A DNA stretch of 64,000 nt, taken from assembly GCA_963691655.1 (NCBI GenBank), contig OY829326.1, forward strand, positions 26,152,878-26,216,877, written 5' to 3'. Below the pieces are notes generated by a model. That model was not told the DNA's origin. It did no database searches and saw only the letters and a program-made list of their open reading frames with translations. Of this stretch, positions 22,999 to 35,089 are shown in pieces. The stretch is from Toxonevra muliebris. Taxonomy: Eukaryota; Arthropoda; Insecta; Diptera; Pallopteridae. A program made the translations under genes and the position numbers. Each line of letters starts with the position of its first letter. Position 1 is the stretch's first letter.

Positions 22999-23311
22999 TT
23001 TTTGAACTTCATATTTAATTTCATATTCCATCATATTGAGTTCAATTGAAAACGAAAGGGGGAAACAAAAACAAATAGTTTTGCTTTTGTGTAACGAATA
23101 TTGAATAAAATAATATTGATGATATTTTTTAATTTGAGATTCAAGTATTTGTGACTGACTGGATATTTCAGTATGACTGTTTTGATATCATATACAAAAG
23201 TGTAAGTGAATTTGAATGGCTTAAAATGAAAGCTACTGTAAGTTCGTTTTGCAAGAGAAGTGAAGCGAGAAAAATGAGAAATGATTTGTATATAAAAGGG
23301 ATAGTCATTTC
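22999..23311 (+). repeat. Direct duplication D1, copy 2
   Basis: Second copy of the repeat at 21493-21782, by eye about 95% identical apart from the 17-base length difference. No stop-free frame is shared in a way that suggests coding. Confidence 0.9.
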
Positions 23312-23507
23312 TATTGAATATATAAAAAATTTTATTTTTAAAGATGATACGGTTCTAACTGAAAGTAAACGGGAAATTACTGAAAGAAAAAAAAACTGTG
23401 GTTTTTTTTCCGCACTCGACAAAATTGTGTTAAATTTCCACAACATAAAAGGTTACATCTGCCAAAAAGTTGCACATTTATATTTTAATATAACTGTATA
23501 CATTGGT

Positions 23508-23640
23508 GGTCTCCATGGCATAGTGGGTAGTGTGCTAGACTGCTATGGAGGATACAAAGGATAGCACGGACACTTGCTGATGCTCACTTTCACTACCCTT
23601 TAACTATCTTCATGCTTTTCTTTTCTCTCTTTTCCTTAAT
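23508..23640 (+). mobile_element. tRNA-derived SINE-like fragment
   Basis: Contains ggtctccatggcatagtg followed by ggtagtgtgctagactgc, which resembles a tRNA A-box region and the head of the composite SINE (tagtggatagtgcactagac). No B box follows. A pyrimidine-rich stretch and ttaataaaaaaa close it. No target duplication was found. Confidence 0.4.
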
Positions 23641-23677
23641 AAAAAAATTTTGTTTACTGTTACACAAAATTGTTTTT

Positions 23678-23709
<32 letters not shown>

Positions 23710-24519
23710 GGGAGGGAGAACACACAACATTTAGCATTATTTTATTGCTCACATCCTTTACCATCTTTCCATGGCTGGAAGAAATGTTAAAGTAGAGTAT
23801 GAATTGCATAGGCTCTGTAAGAATTGATAGTAATTTTTTGCTTCTGAGCTTACAATAAATACATTAGTTTTGTCTTTTGCAAGGCTTTAGAGTTAAAACG
23901 CAATCTAAATTTTTGCGAAAAACGATCGAAAAACACCGGAATCACTGCTTAACATTTTGTTTGATTTTTTTTTCCAAATGTGATGCAAAATTAAACTCAA
24001 AATGTATTCAAAATTTAAATTCGATTTCTCATTCTCTTTTCACTTAAGTGGAAGCTGTCATGAATTGCATAAATACGTGTATGCAAAATTATGTACCTAT
24101 GTGCATTATAAATACAAAAATTTCATTGACATGACTTACGCAAGTCTGCACAGTAATAAACCATTTTAACAAATTTTGCCAAGCCTCATGTGTAAAATTA
24201 ATTACGAACTTCAACAGCTTATTAACCTTTTATTTTATTTTTGTAGTAATTTTCAACTTCCAGTGGGAGTAATTTTTAAATTTACACACATACGAATGCG
24301 CGACAATGTGAGAACTCCCCAATTCCCATAGATGTAATAAATATGTTTACATATTGAGAAAAGTTCAATAACTGTTTACATAAAATTAATGACAATGAGG
24401 AAAATATTTAAATTTTTAACTAGATTTAAGATAATTTAATATGACTTTTGATTAAGATAGTAATCTAGTGTTTTTTCATCAAGACTTAAATTAAATTTGA
24501 CGGTGAATAAGTAAGCAAT
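23641..24519. other. Non-coding with a (GA)n run
   Basis: GA repeat at about 23677-23718, otherwise AT-rich. Nothing else is recognised. Confidence 0.5.
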
Positions 24520-25145
24520 GGAAATCGCATTGTTGTTGCACTCATACGAAACTAATAAGAAATGCAGTTATGCAGTTGTTAGTGTTTAGCGAATGAAGTC
24601 ATATGGGGATCGGCTGCATACAATCATACAGAGAGTCGAGTGAGTGAGAGTTTGAATCGAATGAGAGAGTTTAAATCCATATAGTTGTTTTCCTCTCATG
24701 TGTTATATACGTGTACTACGTTATGTTTGTGGCGATAAGTGCCGAAGTATCAAGAGAAAAAAACCTTTGCAAAATCGGTCATTTGAAAAATCGAGTTTTT
24801 ATTACACTCATACGAAACTGGTTAGAAACGAAGTTATTCAGTTGTTACTCGGCTACACACAATCAACCAGAGAGTCAACTTCTCGTGATTTTATCTCATG
24901 TGTTTTATTGAGAGAGCCGACCGACCAGGTTACCTCTGCTTGATTGCATATAGCGGCACTTTCCTCGCGTGTATTATATACATATACTACGTCGTGTTTG
25001 TGCCGATAAGTGTAGTGAGTATCAACAGAAGAAAAGCAACAACAAAATAGAGAGAAGAAGATCGCAAAAACTTCAACAGAATTTATTGTAAATGTTTTCT
25101 AATAATTTTCAAATAAAAAGTTTCACTTTTACTGTGAGTGCCTGC
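24520..25145 (+). repeat. Unnamed dispersed repeat R1, two-module copy (+)
   Basis: Two homologous modules in tandem. Module A (24520-24760) and module B (24785-25145) both run from cactcatacgaaact through cagagagtc, a tctcatg segment and tatatacgtgtactacgt to a gataagtg...gtatcaa segment. Module B alone continues to the right terminus GTGAGTGCCTGCAG. The same two-module structure is inverted at 31148-31805. No coding frame is conserved and no target duplication is clear. Confidence 0.85.
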
Positions 25146-27985
25146 AGAAACATTTTTTTTTTTTTTTTGTTTTATTTTTTAGTTGGAGTCAGCGGTCAAA
25201 AATACTTCCAGTTAAGATAGAAACGTGAAACTTTGGTTGCTTTTGGCTTTGAAATAATATTGAAAATATTATAAGATAAAATGGCCGTGGTTGAACAACT
25301 GCACACCCACCCCCTTCACCCCGTATAAGCAAAAAATTAAAAAAAAAATTTGTACTCAATTATTTTTTTAAATAAAACAAGTTTTGAATAATATTGAGTT
25401 TTACAAAATAAGAAAATTAACAATTCAACTGGCGACTACTTATAAAAAAATAATAAAAAATTATAAAACTGATAAATTTTATTCTAGCAAATCAAAAACC
25501 GATTTAAATACGGTAGTTTTCGCTATTCCGTTATGAATGGATCCGAACTTTAAAGTAAACGAATAATTAAGTCCGTATTATTTGAAACAGAACCAAAACA
25601 TCGCACAAAAAGTTACAATTGCATAGCAGAAACCCGAAGCAAAAACAACGAGCCTGCTTCGACCTGTGGGAGATAACACAAATACGGGCAAAAACAGGCA
25701 GTTGATATTAACAGATTAGAATCTTAAAACGTTGACTAATGTTATGAAAATAATCCGAATGGGAAGATGAGGGGGAAAAATAACTAAAACTCTAGCTAAA
25801 ATTTAATTACATGGACAAGAAAACACTAAAAGTGGTATTGGCATAAGAATAATTTTATAAAAAGTACAAAAAAGATAAAAAAATTAAAATTATTTAAAAT
25901 GAAGCTAATACCTTTTTTCTTTATTATTTTTGATTTATTTCAACACAAAATTGATTTGTATTTTTTTTTAATTTTTTAAAGTTGCACTTCACTTTCAACC
26001 TGCTCACACTACAAGAACCAACTAATCACATGCTCTCTCTTTTAAAGTTATTCTTAAAGAGTACGGTTATAATAAAACAAAAACATCTGACTTGAAAGTA
26101 ACCATGATGTATATAGTGATTCGACTTTTGGATTGACTAGAATTTTTTTTCTAGTTTATTTTTATACTTAAGCAACTGTTTCAATTACACAATCCACGTA
26201 GCAATCAGCGTGAATTTCAAAATAAATTTAAGCTTATTTGTATCAAGCAAATGCCCTGAAAAACTCCATGAAATTTATTGAGGACGTGTACCATATTGTG
26301 TAGTATAATTTAAATTCAGTGATTTTCTTTTATTGCAAAAGTTTTTCGGTAAACAAAAACCTTTTTGTATTTTAACATTTTTTGCTATTGTATCTACGTT
26401 TATAAATTGAGCAAAAATTATGCTTTTTCATAAGCAAAAAAAATATAGAAATTTTTTTTTTTCTTTATTTATTTAGCACGTAAAAGTAAAAAAACACAAC
26501 CAACTAAGCAATCAAAAAAAAAAAAAAAAAAAAACACTATAAAGTAAGAATAACAAAATAAATAAATCACGTTAAAATCAACTTTTTTAAAACTTTATTT
26601 TTTCAACAAAAGAGGAAAAACAGAAACCTGCATAAATATTTCCGTAATTGCTTAAAAAAATATATGTATGTCTATTATAATGCTGCTGATGCTACCAATG
26701 CTATGTGCCCCACTTCCTTGCTTCCGTCACCATCTTCTTCTCTTACATCCCTCTGAATGTCATCATTTAAGCTCCCATCGTCTTTAACAACGACGGAGCA
26801 TTGTACGAAAAGTTGCTGCTCGTTCTGACTTCCTCCTTATTAAGCGTATCCGGTTATATGAAGGCAACAACAAAAACCGCAATAACTTGAAGAAAATTTT
26901 ATGGTACTTGCAGCAACAACAAGAACCTTAACAAAAAAAAAATGTAATTGACAATACTTTTTTATTGGAAAGTTGTGCAAAAAAAATAAATAAATATATG
27001 AAAAAATAAAATACGAAATCTTTTCAATTGCGCTTTGAGTAAAATAAATGCCTCCGCTGTCATCACCGTTGCTTACGCCTCCGTCCCCACTGTCATCGCA
27101 CATCGTTAGAAAGCCACAAATGTAGCAATAAAAAAGTATAAATGTTAAAAAAGTATAAAATTGTTGAAATGCCGAGTTAAAAAAAAAAACATAAGCTGTA
27201 AAAAAAAATATCTAACTTTTACTGTCACATTGACAATTTATGCCATTTGCTTGACAGTAAAATTATGACAAGTTACGGCAGCACCATACCAAAAAAAAAA
27301 AAAAAAAAAAACAGAAGAAAAAGAAAATAAATAAAAAAGGGTTTTGGTATTTTTTTACTCAAATTTTATTATTTCATGTTTGATTTTATATATTTCTGCT
27401 ACGTTCTGTGTGCTGGATTGACGACCCAAGTTATGGAAATTCTATAAAAGTTGGAACAACAAGAATAACTTTCTGGTAGAGGCGCAGGCAGGCAATTTTA
27501 CAATTTTGTGTGCGGAACATTTTAATATTATAAAATGAATAAATTTAAAAGGATATAAAAGGTCCCTACTTACCTATTCTATACTCAACGGGCATACGCT
27601 GCGTATGAGTTATGCGAATTTCAAATAATGTTTGTTTTAAATTAAATTAAGAGTTTAAAATTGTTGTGGAGTTGTTGTAGGAGTGTTTTACTTGTTGCTT
27701 TTGCTAGCAATGTAAATGTAAATTTAATTATTCTGTTAGTTTTTAAATGAAAACTAGAAGAAATTTTGATCTCTATTGGTGCATCTTCAAACGGCGCATT
27801 TCACTTTGCACTATTTTTTTTATTCATGTCAGCAATTTACTTATTTCAAGATTTTATATTAAACGCAAGAAAACTTATGTTTTAGATGACTAAGCGGCGA
27901 TATAAATTTTTCATCAGACACCCAATCTTGGTATGTCCATGATGTTTTAAGAAGGATTCATCGACCGAATGCCGCACTCACTTTT
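25146..27985. other. Non-coding; two GC-rich islands
   Basis: Mostly AT-rich with poly(A) runs near 26515 and 27290. Islands at 26684-26835 and 27048-27110 are richer in GC and show acidic frames on the minus strand (for example CDDSGDGGVSNGDDSGG) without a start-to-splice structure. They are discussed as a finding, not called as exons. Confidence 0.4.
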
Positions 27986-27989
27986 CGTT

Positions 27990-28395
27990 TTTTTATGTGA
28001 TAACCTGTTATGCAGACGGATCTCTTACTAACGAAGGAGCAGAAGATATATGGGCCAAGCGTAAAAAACTTCGAGACCATGACTAAATTCACCAATATCT
28101 TTCAGGCGGTAAAATACGCCATAGACAGGTGTGTTCACTTTAGCCTCAAACGGAACTATCGGAATCAGAACATTGCATTTCTAACTGACGGCCAAGCGGC
28201 TTTCAAGAATACCATAGAATACTATAATCTCTTAAGGATTATTGGCCTTATAAGAAAACTATACTATGATAACACTATAATCCTTGAAGGGGGCATAATA
28301 ATTCTTTACCCAAACATAATATTAATAAAAAAGAAAGAAAACTTGTGTTTTCAATTAACGATCAAAAAGCCAGTGGTGCAAACCAAAAATAATTA
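27990..28395 (+). pseudogene. LINE fragment: RNase H domain of an I/R1-type retrotransposon
   Basis: Two frames together show RNase H landmarks. CYADGS at 28006-28023 (the first catalytic Asp) is followed after a frame change by IFQAVKYAI and then FLTDGQAAF near 28178-28204 (a later catalytic Asp). Such RNase H domains follow reverse transcriptase in I-, R1- and LOA-group LINEs. The fragment is frameshifted, with neither end preserved, and lies just left of the mariner copy. Clade assignment is uncertain. Confidence 0.7.
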
Positions 28396-28401
28396 AATAT
28401 T

Positions 28402-29663
28402 GGGAGTACGAATGTATAAACTAGTAATTGTGACTAACATCATATCTATCATACGCGCCATTTTTTTGACATTGACAGCTATTCTATCTCGAAGAACGCC
28501 AAAAATACTATAAGAATTGATCTGTCAAATAATTTTCAGAATTTTATAAAAGTGTTTTACAATAGCTGAAAATGTCGAATTTCGTGCCAACAAAACAACA
28601 TTTGCGGGAAGTTTTAATTTGCTTCTTCCATTTAAAGAAAAACGCAACTGAAGCACATCGTTTACTCACTGAAGCTTATCCTGACTGTGCTATAGACGTT
28701 AGAATGTGTCAGGTGTGGTATGCCCGTTTCAAAAGTGGTGATTTTGATGTTGAAGACAGGGAACGTTCAGGCGGCCCTAAAAAATTCGAAGATGAAAAAT
28801 TGAAGGCATTACTCGAAGAAGATTCATGTCAACCACAACAAAAACTTGCAGAATCTTTAGGAGTTGATCAATCAACCATTTCTAAACGATTAAAATAATT
28901 GATGATTGGGAATGATTCAAAAGCCAGGAAATTGGGTGCCGTACGAATTGAAGCCGAGAGACGTCGAACGACGATTTTTCACATGTGAGCTGCTGATTGA
29001 ACGACAGAAAAGGAAGGGTTTTCTGCATCGTATTGTGACTGGCGATGAAAAGTAAATACGTTACGATAACCCAAAGCGTAAAAAATCATGGGGACCGTCC
29101 GGACATACATCAACGGCAAAGCCATGGATCCAAGCTCATGCTGTGTATTTGGTGGGATATGAAAGGTGTCGTGTATTATGAGCTGTTAAAACCGAATGAA
29201 ACGATCACTGGCGACCGCCACCGACTACAATTGATGCGTTTGAGCCGAGCATTAAAGGATAAGAGGCCAGAATATGAGAATAGACACGACGAAATTATTC
29301 TTCAGCACGACAATGCTCGACCGCATGTTGCAAGGCATGTTAAAACATACTTGGAAACGCTGAAATGAGAAGTGCTACCCCACCCGCCGTATTCTCCAGA
29401 CATTGCTCCTTCTGATTACCACTTGTTCCGATCGATGACACATAGCTTGGCTGAACAGCACTTCCGTTCTTTCGAAGAACTCAAAAAATGGGTCGATTCG
29501 TGGATAGCCTCAAAAGATGAGGAGTTCTTTCGACGCGGAATCCGTATGCTACCAGAAAGATGGGAAAAGGTTGTGACTAGCGATGGACAATACTTTAAAG
29601 AATAAATTTATAATCACTTTTTCACAATAAATGTCCAAATTACGAAAAAAATACGAGTTTATA
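28402..29663 (+). mobile_element. Mariner element, right end interrupted by the Tc1-like element
   Basis: Probably starts after TA with TTGGGAGTACGAATGTATAA. The partner end shows cgagttta at 29655-29662, where the next transposon begins, so the 3' terminal repeat is cut off. It encloses the dead transposase 28572-29605. Confidence 0.75.
28572..29605 (+). pseudogene. Mariner (DD34D) transposase, inactivated
   Basis: A cut-and-paste transposase relic, about the full ~345-codon family length. The N-terminal helix-turn-helix part is intact (28572-28895, through DQSTISKRLK). A stop and frame change near 28896 follow. The middle retains VERRFFTCEL and RKGFLHRIVTGDEK, where a tryptophan codon is now TAA at 29054-29056. 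HDNARPH (29309-29329) and PPYSPDIAPSDYHLF give the second and third Asp exactly 34 residues apart. A Trp codon between them is TGA (29366-29368). Motif wording fits the vertumnana/mauritiana-side mariners, by memory only. At least two stops and one frameshift mean it makes no active protein. Confidence 0.95.
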
Positions 29664-30937
29664 AGGAGTGAGATTGAAAAAATCTTAGCACCCGTTTTAC
29701 TCAATAATTTTTTTTGGGTGTAAAATTTAAAAGTTTCTTTGATCTAGTTCTCTTTGAAAAATATGTCAGTTGTTATTTTTAATGACAAACATGTTGATTT
29801 ATTGTGAGTTGGATCAAAATGAGTGAAGAAAAAGAAGTACGTCTAAAAATTATTAAAAATTTTCAAAAAAATCCAAATTGGTCCAAGAAAAAATTGGCCA
29901 AAGAATTGAAGGTCTGCCGTCAAACTGTTTCCAATGTTATAAAAGAGTTTTAGGAAAATTTGACCATCGATAGGAAACCTCGTTCAGGAGAAAAACAAGG
30001 ACCACATGATATTGGGATATTGGGAAAGCCAAGAAAATAGAAAGCATATTGAAAATATCTCCAAACACAGCTGGTAGAACAGCTGCCCGGTTAGCCCAGT
30101 GCTCTGACTATTTGGTACGAAAAGTTAAAGCCAATGCAGGTTTGAAAACATACAAAGTCCAAAAAGTTCCAGACAGGAATGCTGCAAAAAATTTAGACGC
30201 CAAAAGCAGGGTTCGGAAATTAAAATCGCATTTCATATAAAAATTTGGCATTCATGTTGTACTGGCAGCTTTTACGCAGCTTCCGGGTCAAAATTTTTAT
30301 GTTGCTGATGCTCGAGGAAATGTCGAAGAACAATTTAGAATCCAAAAAGCAAACAAAATTTCCTGAAAAATTGCTGGTATGGCAAGCTACATGCAGTTGT
30401 GGCAAAAGAAGCAAGTTATTTGTTACAGTGGGCTCTGTAAATACCGAAATATACATCAAAGAATGTTTGAAGAAAAGACTTCTTCCTTTTATAAGAGAGC
30501 ATATTTTTGATCCGATTTGGCATCATGTCACTAAGGCAGGAAAGCTCTGGAGTGGTACCAAAGTAAAAACATAGTTTTTGTACCAAGAGAAGCCGATCCT
30601 CCAAATTGTCCGGAGCTAAGACCAGTGGAGAGATATTGGGCTCTTGTGAAAAGAAACTTAAACAGCACAGAAAAAGTGTCCCAAAATATCGAAAATTTTA
30701 AAAGGAGATGGGCAAACTGTTCCAAAAAGTTGTCTGAAACAACTATCAAATCTCTAATGGAAGGCTTACTAAAAAGGTTCACGAGTTCATAAATAGTGGT
30801 TGGAACTATAAAAGTAATATTTTTCTGTAATTTGTAAAATATTATCAATTAAATAAAAAAAAAATCAAAACTCTAAGATCAACCATTTAAAAATTATTGA
30901 ATTTTATATATGTTAAAATTTTTTCGATCTCACTCCT
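29664..30937 (+). mobile_element. Tc1-like DD37E element, complete ends, 1274 bp
   Basis: Inverted ends AGGAGTGAGATTGAAAAAAT (left) and AGGAGTGAGATCGAAAAAAT (reverse complement of right). It is flanked by TA on both sides (29662-29663, 30938-30939), the usual Tc1/mariner target. It abuts the mariner copy and has removed or displaced the mariner's last bases. Confidence 0.92.
29819..30792 (+). pseudogene. Tc1-like (DD37E) transposase, inactivated
   Basis: The N-terminal helix-turn-helix (KKLAKELKVCRQTVSNVIKE) is followed by an in-frame TAG at 29951-29953. RTAARLAQCSDYLVRKVKA is a second helix-turn-helix. The segment that should carry the first catalytic Asp is deleted near 30260 (HVVLAAF directly before TQLPGQNFYV). 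In another frame DLASCH carries the second Asp. RPVERYW carries the catalytic Glu 37 residues later, hence DD37E. C-terminal FKRRWANCSKKLSETTIKSL is well kept. Stops, frameshifts and the missing Asp make it dead. Confidence 0.93.
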
Positions 30938-31147
30938 TATCTATTATATGACATAAAGCAATTTGAAAATTTTTGAAACTCCCAAGTTATTGCAAAATGC
31001 AAAATTCTAGTAAAGATTAGTAAAAAGACAACAGAAAATGTGAGTTCCAATAAAAAAGATCTGCAGTAGTATCTCACTATTTTTATTTCTTTTTGCGCGA
31101 GATTGAGCTCAAAAAAATTTTATAACAAAAGAAATTTATAAAAAAAA

Positions 31148-31805
31148 AATTATGTGTCTCTAGGCACTCACAGCAAACTTTGAAACTTTGTGGTTTATTT
31201 GAAAGTTATTAGAAAACATTTAAGTATAACAAACTCTGTTGAAATTTTTGTAGTATTCTTCTCTCTATATTGTTGTTGCTTTTCTTCTGTTGATACTCTC
31301 TACACTTATCGGCACAAACACGATGTAGTATACGTATATAATACACGCGAGGAAAGTGCCGCTATATGCAATCAAGCAGAGGCAACCTGGTCGGTCGGCT
31401 CTCTCAATAAAACAAATGAGATAAAACCACGAGAAGTAGACTCTCTGGTTGATTGTATGTATCCGATTGACAACTGCATAACTTCGTTTGTTACTGTTTT
31501 CGTATGAGTGAAAACAAAAACTCGATTTTCACGTGACCATTGTAGTTGAAGCTTTTGCACTCATCGTCTTTCTATTTTCAGAAGTTTTTTTTCTGTTCAT
31601 ACTCTCGAAACGTAGCGGTACAAATATGATGAATTACTCGTATATAACACATGAGAGGAAAGCATGAGATAAAACTGCGAGAAGTTGACTCTCTGCTTGA
31701 TTGTATGTAGCCGATTCCCATATCACTTCGTTCGCTAAACACTAACAACACCATAACTTCGTTTCTTATTAGTTTCGTATGAGTGCTACAACAACGAGAT
31801 TTCCA
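31148..31805 (-). repeat. Unnamed dispersed repeat R1, two-module copy (-)
   Basis: Reverse complement of 24520-25145 over its whole length, with the same module order and the same terminus (ctaggcactcacagc at 31151-31165). Roughly 85-90% identical by eye. Together the two copies form ~630-bp inverted arms around 6 kb containing a LINE fragment, mariner and Tc1-like element. Confidence 0.85.
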
Positions 31806-33514
31806 TTACAAAATTTTCATTTAAAAAAAAAAAAAAACAAGTTTTAATTAGCAACAATCACTACTTTTCTTAGCCTTTCTATAGCAGTAAGTTAAGGAGA
31901 GTACTAATTTGCAAAAAAAAAAAAAAAAAGAGTACAATTTTTGTATTTTTGTGGCTCAACTTGCTCTCTTTTGCTGATCCCTTAGTATTTTGCAATACAA
32001 AATGTCATACATGTCATGTAAGGGCATTTTACTTACCACGAAGCAACTTAAATGGCTTTCATCGATATAAAATTAAATTTTGGCCTGAAAAAGGTTATAA
32101 GGAATCTTATTATAAAAAATCCTAAAGCGAATTCATTAAGATTTTAAATTGTTGCATTACCCGCTTTCTTATAATAATTTTTTACAGCTGCTTATCCTTC
32201 ATCTATTTATCCTCACAGCATATTGTTTCATTAATTTTATACACAATTAACTTGTAATTTAAATTAATTACTTTATTTTTGTATAAGCGTAAAATTCGAA
32301 AAAGAAGCAATTGCCTAACAAAGCACAAACATCAAACTTTCTATGTTAAAAAAAAGCTTCCTCAAAATACACACATACATAAAAAAAAAAAAAAAAAACA
32401 ATTGAATTCAGACGTCTACAGTAGCAGAACTAATTCATTTGAAAATTTATTACCTTGTGATTTACCTAGAAGAGTTTTGCGGCAAGCAGTCAGTGCTGTG
32501 AGGCAGTTGCTGCCGAGAATGCCTTTAGAGTTAGTAAATGAATAGCCAAAAGGGAAAAGTTTTGCCAGTTGCAACTACATGCTTGTACTTCACACACTCA
32601 TAGTCATATACAAACACCAACATACATATCTGTACATAGGAATACGTAAATATTACTACAGAAAACTTTCTCCATTTTATGCTTGAAAGCCTTTTTCCGG
32701 AATTTAAATTTGCTTACTTAACAAGCTAGAGAGCAAGCTTCGTTAAGCTTTCTTTCCTTTCACTGCAGCGTTGCATTATAATATTGCAATGGTAGTAGAA
32801 GAAGTGGTAGTAAATATGTATGCACATATATACATATATTTGCTGTAGTGTTAGTATTAATAGAAGTAGTAGCTACTTTGGTATATTTTAATTTTGTTGT
32901 TGTTTTTCGGTTTCTAGTGAATGTGGCAACATTTATTAAAATGGACATAGAAATGTGCAAATTTTATTTCAAGCATTTTCTTTCTCTTATACTGTGGTAT
33001 ATGTGAATACATTATGTATTTATATGCATTTGTATGTGTGTGTGTGTGTGTTTGCTACTACCGCATTTTAGTGTTCAAAGTGTGTGGTACAATATAAATT
33101 ACTGTTAACCCATTTTTCCGGCGGTTACATTCGTCGCACCATAAAATACAACGAGTACTTGAAATAAATGCATGAAACTTTTAACTTTGGTTGTGTGTGT
33201 GTGTGTGTTAGTGCAGCTCTACTAAATTTCAACAGCAATTGTCTTAAAAATTCAAACATACATTCGTACTCTTACATTGTGAAACATAGAAAGCGCATTA
33301 AAATTTTCTATATTATCGTGAAGTGAAGATTTGATGAAAAAATTGTGGTCTTGTTATATTAAGCTTTAAATTTTTCACTTGCCTGCTATTGCATTAGTTC
33401 TTCTAGTAGAGACTTTAATTTTTTTAAACTGAAAATTTTCTCTGGTATTTTATAGTGGACTTAAGCATCGATCGATTTGAGTACCTACTGTGAACTAAAC
33501 ATCCTTAAGCATGT
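31806..33514. other. Non-coding, nothing recognised
   Basis: AT-rich DNA with poly(A) runs and TG runs near 33035 and 33192. A 40-codon frame at 32420-32545 is not linked to splice sites. Confidence 0.45.
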
Positions 33515-33638
33515 AATGCTTGGTTTTGACTATGTCATATGCAATGGTAAAGAGAGAGAGAAAGACAGGATTTCCTGTATGAAATTCCTAGCATGCTTGC
33601 AAATTTGATTTTATTTGGCATAGTGAAAACCTGGCATT
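33515..33638. mobile_element. MITE family M1, copy c (both ends present)
   Basis: Best-preserved copy. The left end is AATGCTTGGTTTTGACTATG; the right end, reverse complemented, is AATGCCAGGTTTTCACTATG. Total 124 bp. Compared with the other copies, the CT-rich core is in the opposite orientation (gagagagagaaagacagg). No certain target duplication. Confidence 0.8.
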
Positions 33639-33639
33639 T

Positions 33640-34977
33640 TGATGTTATGGACAACCTTTTCTAAACTAATGAAGGCCATTATAAAATAAAAGAATTCTAT
33701 GTGAATACTTTAGCCATTAGCAGTAGTCCTATTTGTTTAAGCTCACAAATTATGTAGAAATACTATAAATGAATTAATGTATATAATTGAAATTTCAACA
33801 GCTTAACGAAAATAAAACATAAGATCTACACATATATAAACACAAAATATGTGTAAGTCCCAATCAGTAAAAAAGTACTCAAAAATCATTTTTAAAGTAC
33901 TTTGAGAAAAGTAAAATGACTTCTCTTTCAATATGGCATATCATTATGTTTTTTATATGCAATTTTCAAAGGGATCAGCAAAAGAGAACAAGAAAGAATG
34001 AGAGCTTTAAAGTAGCTAACGACGTAATCTTTTTTATTGCTGACCAGTATTTTCTTTTACTCTATTTATCTTCCACAGAAAGGCTGAAATCATTGAAATT
34101 TCTGGTTCCAAAGAGACTATGCAAAGTACCAATAATACGAACAACACTTACGAAGACAAGCTTCTGGTGTTCGTATTATTATTCTCTTGTTCTGCAAGAA
34201 ATAATTGATGAGTGTCGTGCTTGTCTTCAGCGTTACTGCGGCAGGGATGAAATTTGCAAATTTCAAATTGTACCTAATTTACCAAAAAATTTGTAGCTAA
34301 ATGAGCATGAGTGTACCTAAAATGGTATACTTCATTGGTTCATCGGTTTTGTAAGAAATTAAATTTTCATTTAAAAGTTAACAATTAAAAAAAGTAAACA
34401 AAACATGAGAACGCTATTTTTATAAATAAATTAGGATATACAGAAAGTCAAAAAACTTGATCATAAATGATTATATTTTAGAGCACGACAAATCGGAACC
34501 CAAGACAGGGGAAAGTTGTTAGTCATTTAGATGAACACAAGGGGAACAAATATTTAAATCTGACAATATTGGTCATGAATGTTCCGGTATTTTCATCACA
34601 ATATAAGATTTTTCAAAAATTTGCAGCTAAGATTTGTTTCAAAGCTCAGAGCTTTTATTACTGTTTTTAAAAGCAAACATACATAATGGAAAAATAATTA
34701 TTGAAATTGGATAATGTTTATTAGTAGGCTTAAAGTCATAAGAAGTTTACATTTTTGCTAAATTTTAAAAATCTTCTTCTGAACCTTTTTTGGCACCAAT
34801 AAATTTATTCGCGTTGGAAAATGATTCTTTCAGTATTTTTCCCTTCATGAACAGCAATATCAGAGTTGTGAGCTTTAAAGTTAAGCAATAAAGTACAGCC
34901 AAGTTAAATTTAAGTAGGCAAATATTACAAAATATTTTTTTTTTTGTAATTAAGTGCTAAATTTATTGTGGCCAATG
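33640..34977. other. Non-coding, unclassified
   Basis: Holds a 126-codon frame (33916-34296) with no recognisable domain and AT-rich surroundings. A short inverted pair, aataatacgaac (34133) and gttcgtattatt (34169), lies inside it. tgtacctaa words at 34269 and 34312 hint at the repeat described at 34978. Confidence 0.4.
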
Positions 34978-35080
34978 ACAAATTGTACCTAAAATGTGTC
35001 AATTGTACCTAATGTACCTTGAAGTTCGAAAAAGTCGAAAAAAGGTACAATTGTACCTTCTTTTTCATCACTGTACTGCG
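34978..35080 (+). repeat. ~100-bp repeat with tgtaccta motifs, copy 1
   Basis: Carries acaaattgtacctaaaatgt, caattgtacctaatgtacct, a gaaaaagtcg part and ggtacaattgtacc then tttttcatcac. The same order occurs at 50320-50415. Contains the palindrome ggtacaattgtacc. Confidence 0.75.
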
Positions 35081-35089
35081 GTTAAATGG

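Noticed and set aside
23151..23564. 137-codon open frame
   Set aside because: Starts inside direct repeat D1 and ends in a tRNA-like SINE fragment; a chance frame across repeats.
28010..28396. 128-codon frame as a host gene
   Set aside because: Contains LINE RNase H motifs with a frameshift; a retrotransposon fragment.
33916..34296. 126-codon open frame
   Set aside because: No recognisable domain, AT-rich composition, no splice or promoter evidence, and a short palindrome inside; not called as a gene.
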